Source: Bermanella sp041589295 (GTDB lineage: Bacteria > Pseudomonadota > Gammaproteobacteria > Pseudomonadales > Oceanobacteraceae). Taken from it: a DNA stretch of 7,291 nucleotides. Numbering within the stretch: the first letter of the stretch is position 1; each line of letters begins with the position of its first letter. The stretch covers positions 1-7,291 of the forward strand of contig JBFHVZ010000205.1 in NCBI GenBank assembly GCA_041589295.1. Direction: 5' to 3'. Shown here one piece after another: positions 6,271-7,291 of the stretch. The translations under genes and the position numbers were made by a program. The notes under the pieces are model-generated. The model was not told the DNA's origin. It saw only the letters and a list, made by a program, of their open reading frames with translations, and did no database searches.

Positions 6271-7107
6271 TTACCACAACCCTAGGTTCTTCCAAACGTT
6301 CAGGCTCGGGGCCACTTGGTTGAGGGTGTAGAAGTGCAGGCCGGGTACGTCGTTTTCGACCAGGTCTTCGCACATCTGGGTAATCACTTCTTCGCCAAAT
6401 TTCATAATGCTTTCGCTGTCGTCGCCGTAGGCTTCTAGCTGTTTGCGGATCCAGCGTGGGATCTCTGCGCCGCAGGCATCGGAGAAGCGGGCCAGCTTGG
6501 TGTAGTTGGTGATCGGCATGATGCCCGGCACGATGGGGATATCAATGCCCATGTCCAAGCAGCGATCAACAAAGTAGAAATAACTGTCGATGTTAAAGAA
6601 GTACTGCGTTAATGCGCTGTCGGCACCGGCATCGACTTTGCGCTTGAAGTTAATCAAGTCTTGTTCAAAGTTAGGCGCTTGAGGGTGCATTTCTGGGTAC
6701 GCGGCGACTTCAAGGTGAAAACGGTCACCGTGTTCGCGCTTGATGAGTTCCACTAACTCGTTGGCGTACTTGAGTTCACCAGACGCAGATGCCATACCTG
6801 AAGGTAAATCACCACGCAGGGTAACGATGCGCTCGATGCCGTTATCGGCATAGTGGTTTAGCAGGCCTTTGATGTTGTCCACGCTTTCGCCCACGCAGGA
6901 CAAATGCGGCGCGGTGCTAATGCCGCGTTGGTTCATATCTAAAACCGTATTCACCGTGTTATCGCGGGTGGAACCGCCGGCACCATAGGTCACAGAAAAG
7001 AAATCGGGATTCAGTTTGGCCAGCTCGTCACGGGTGGCAAACAGTTTTTTCGTCCCCTCTTCCGTTTTGGTGGGGAAGAATTCAAAACTTAAACGGAAGT
7101 TGTCCAT
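6271..7107 (-). CDS. metF: 5,10-methylenetetrahydrofolate reductase
   Basis: FAD-dependent cytoplasmic enzyme that reduces 5,10-methylene-tetrahydrofolate to 5-methyl-tetrahydrofolate, the methyl donor for methionine synthesis. The 278-aa length fits the short bacterial form without the regulatory domain of eukaryotic enzymes. Family signatures along the TIM barrel: SFEFFP (7-12) with the catalytic-type glutamate E9, SVTYGAGGST (38-47), TLRGDLP (96-102) with the flavin-contacting D100, AAYPEMHPQA (135-144), TQYFF (167-171) with folate-contacting Q168, PGIMP (194-198), and the C-terminal PGLHFYTLN (255-263). The ATG at 7107 has GGAG 8 nt upstream, and the protein begins directly with the expected first strand. 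Upstream lies a short leader, then the heptamer repeats; downstream, 99 nt separate it from the glycan operon on the same strand. No MetJ box or SAM-type riboswitch is recognised in the leader. Confidence 0.98.
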   Translation of the reverse strand: MDNFRLSFEFFPTKTEEGTKKLFATRDELAKLNPDFFSVTYGAGGSTRDNTVNTVLDMNQRGISTAPHLSCVGESVDNIKGLLNHYADNGIERIVTLRGDLPSGMASASGELKYANELVELIKREHGDRFHLEVAAYPEMHPQAPNFEQDLINFKRKVDAGADSALTQYFFNIDSYFYFVDRCLDMGIDIPIVPGIMPITNYTKLARFSDACGAEIPRWIRKQLEAYGDDSESIMKFGEEVITQMCEDLVENDVPGLHFYTLNQVAPSLNVWKNLGLW

Positions 7108-7120
7108 TGGAGGAACTCCA
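7108..7120 (-). promoter_or_regulatory. metF ribosome binding site within a small palindrome
   Basis: The - strand leader reads TGGAG-TTC-CTCCA immediately before the metF ATG. The GGAG Shine-Dalgarno (+ 7116-7119) is in the 5' arm, and its complement CTCCA directly abuts the start codon. In RNA this is a 5-bp stem with a 3-nt loop that could partly mask the ribosome site. The palindrome is certain; a regulatory effect is inferred. Confidence 0.5.
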
Positions 7121-7175
7121 TAGATAAAGTGGGGCCGCTTAATTCAATTTAAGACGGTTGCTTCAAATGAATCAG

Positions 7176-7205
7176 GCTAGAAGCTTGACGCTGGAAGCTG
7201 GCAGC
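7176..7205. repeat. Degenerate heptamer array, opposite orientation to the main array
   Basis: Four consecutive 7-bp units, GCTAGAA, GCTTGAC, GCTGGAA and GCTGGCA, followed by GC. GCTAGAA is the reverse complement (rotated) of the heptamer that builds the perfect array starting 12 nt further on. This looks like an older, mutated or inverted part of the same repeat family. Confidence 0.75.
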
Positions 7206-7217
7206 AAAACCATCTGC

Positions 7218-7291
7218 CTAGCTTCTAGCTTCTAGCTTCTAGCTTCTAGCTTCTAGCTTCTAGCTTCTAGCTTCTAGCTTCTAGCTTCTAG
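7218..7291. repeat. Perfect tandem heptanucleotide array (CTAGCTT)n
   Basis: About 10.6 uninterrupted copies of the 7-bp unit CTAGCTT fill 74 bp and run off the window edge, so the full length is unknown. No mismatch is seen. The array contains eleven CTAG and ten AGCT palindromic tetramers. It is intergenic, upstream of metF. The unit length is not a multiple of three and no gene reading through it is visible. It is not a CRISPR, since there are no spacers and the unit is far too short. Confidence 0.95.

Noticed and set aside
6042..6331. Overlapping open frames on both strands across the metF-glycan operon gap
   Set aside because: They straddle the ends of two solid genes, have mutually conflicting frames and no motif. 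The gap is better explained as regulatory sequence.
7151..7171. Possible MetJ or MetR site in the metF leader (AAGACGGTT; TTCAAATGAA)
   Set aside because: The first matches about half of one MetJ box and has no tandem partner. The second is a dyad with the half-sites in the opposite order to the MetR consensus.
7108..7175. SAM or SAH riboswitch, or a strong sigma-70 promoter, before metF
   Set aside because: The leader is short, with no recognisable riboswitch core. The best promoter-like pairs match only about half of the -10 positions or have poor spacing.
7218..7291. CRISPR array
   Set aside because: The repeats are 7 bp, directly adjacent with no spacers, and no cas gene is nearby.

Overview
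This window looks like a bacterial chromosome segment carrying a cell-surface polysaccharide locus (lipopolysaccharide or a similar glycan) next to the housekeeping gene metF. The MetF sequence, the Shine-Dalgarno-type leaders, the moderate base composition and the dense gene packing suggest a gammaproteobacterium, perhaps a marine Oceanospirillales-like one. That placement is inferred from general resemblance and is not firm.

Layout. The left arm (about 1-2892, + strand) holds a NodB-type polysaccharide deacetylase, a GT-A family 2 glycosyltransferase, and a protein with the three short motifs of bacterial GT-B sialyltransferases. The right arm (about 7107-2933, - strand) holds, in transcription order, metF, a second sialyltransferase/polysialyltransferase-like protein, a multi-membrane-span O-antigen ligase/polymerase-like protein, and a second GT-A glycosyltransferase of the Glyco_tranf_2_4 type. 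The last three are packed with a 6-nt gap and a 10-nt overlap, so they are almost certainly one operon. The two arms converge at about 2893-2932, where two stable hairpins overlap the stop codons of both converging genes. The right edge (7176-7291) is a heptanucleotide repeat region: a degenerate array, then a perfect array in the opposite orientation that runs off the window.

How the genes could work together. The two GT-A enzymes would extend a glycan on the cytoplasmic face. The cytoplasmic-looking deacetylase would remove an acyl group, probably N-acetyl, from a precursor. The two sialyltransferase-like enzymes would add a CMP-activated sugar such as sialic acid or another nonulosonic acid or Kdo-like sugar. 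The ligase/polymerase would handle the lipid-linked glycan on the periplasmic side. No sugar-nucleotide synthesis, flippase or transport gene lies in the window, so the sugar identities remain open. MetF belongs to one-carbon/methionine metabolism and has no evident functional tie to the rest.

Most notable: two very different sialyltransferase-fold proteins, one in each convergent arm; the CTAG-rich heptamer array with its inverted degenerate partner; a dyad placed around a possible promoter between metF and the glycan operon; and two T8 tracts near the start of the ligase gene.
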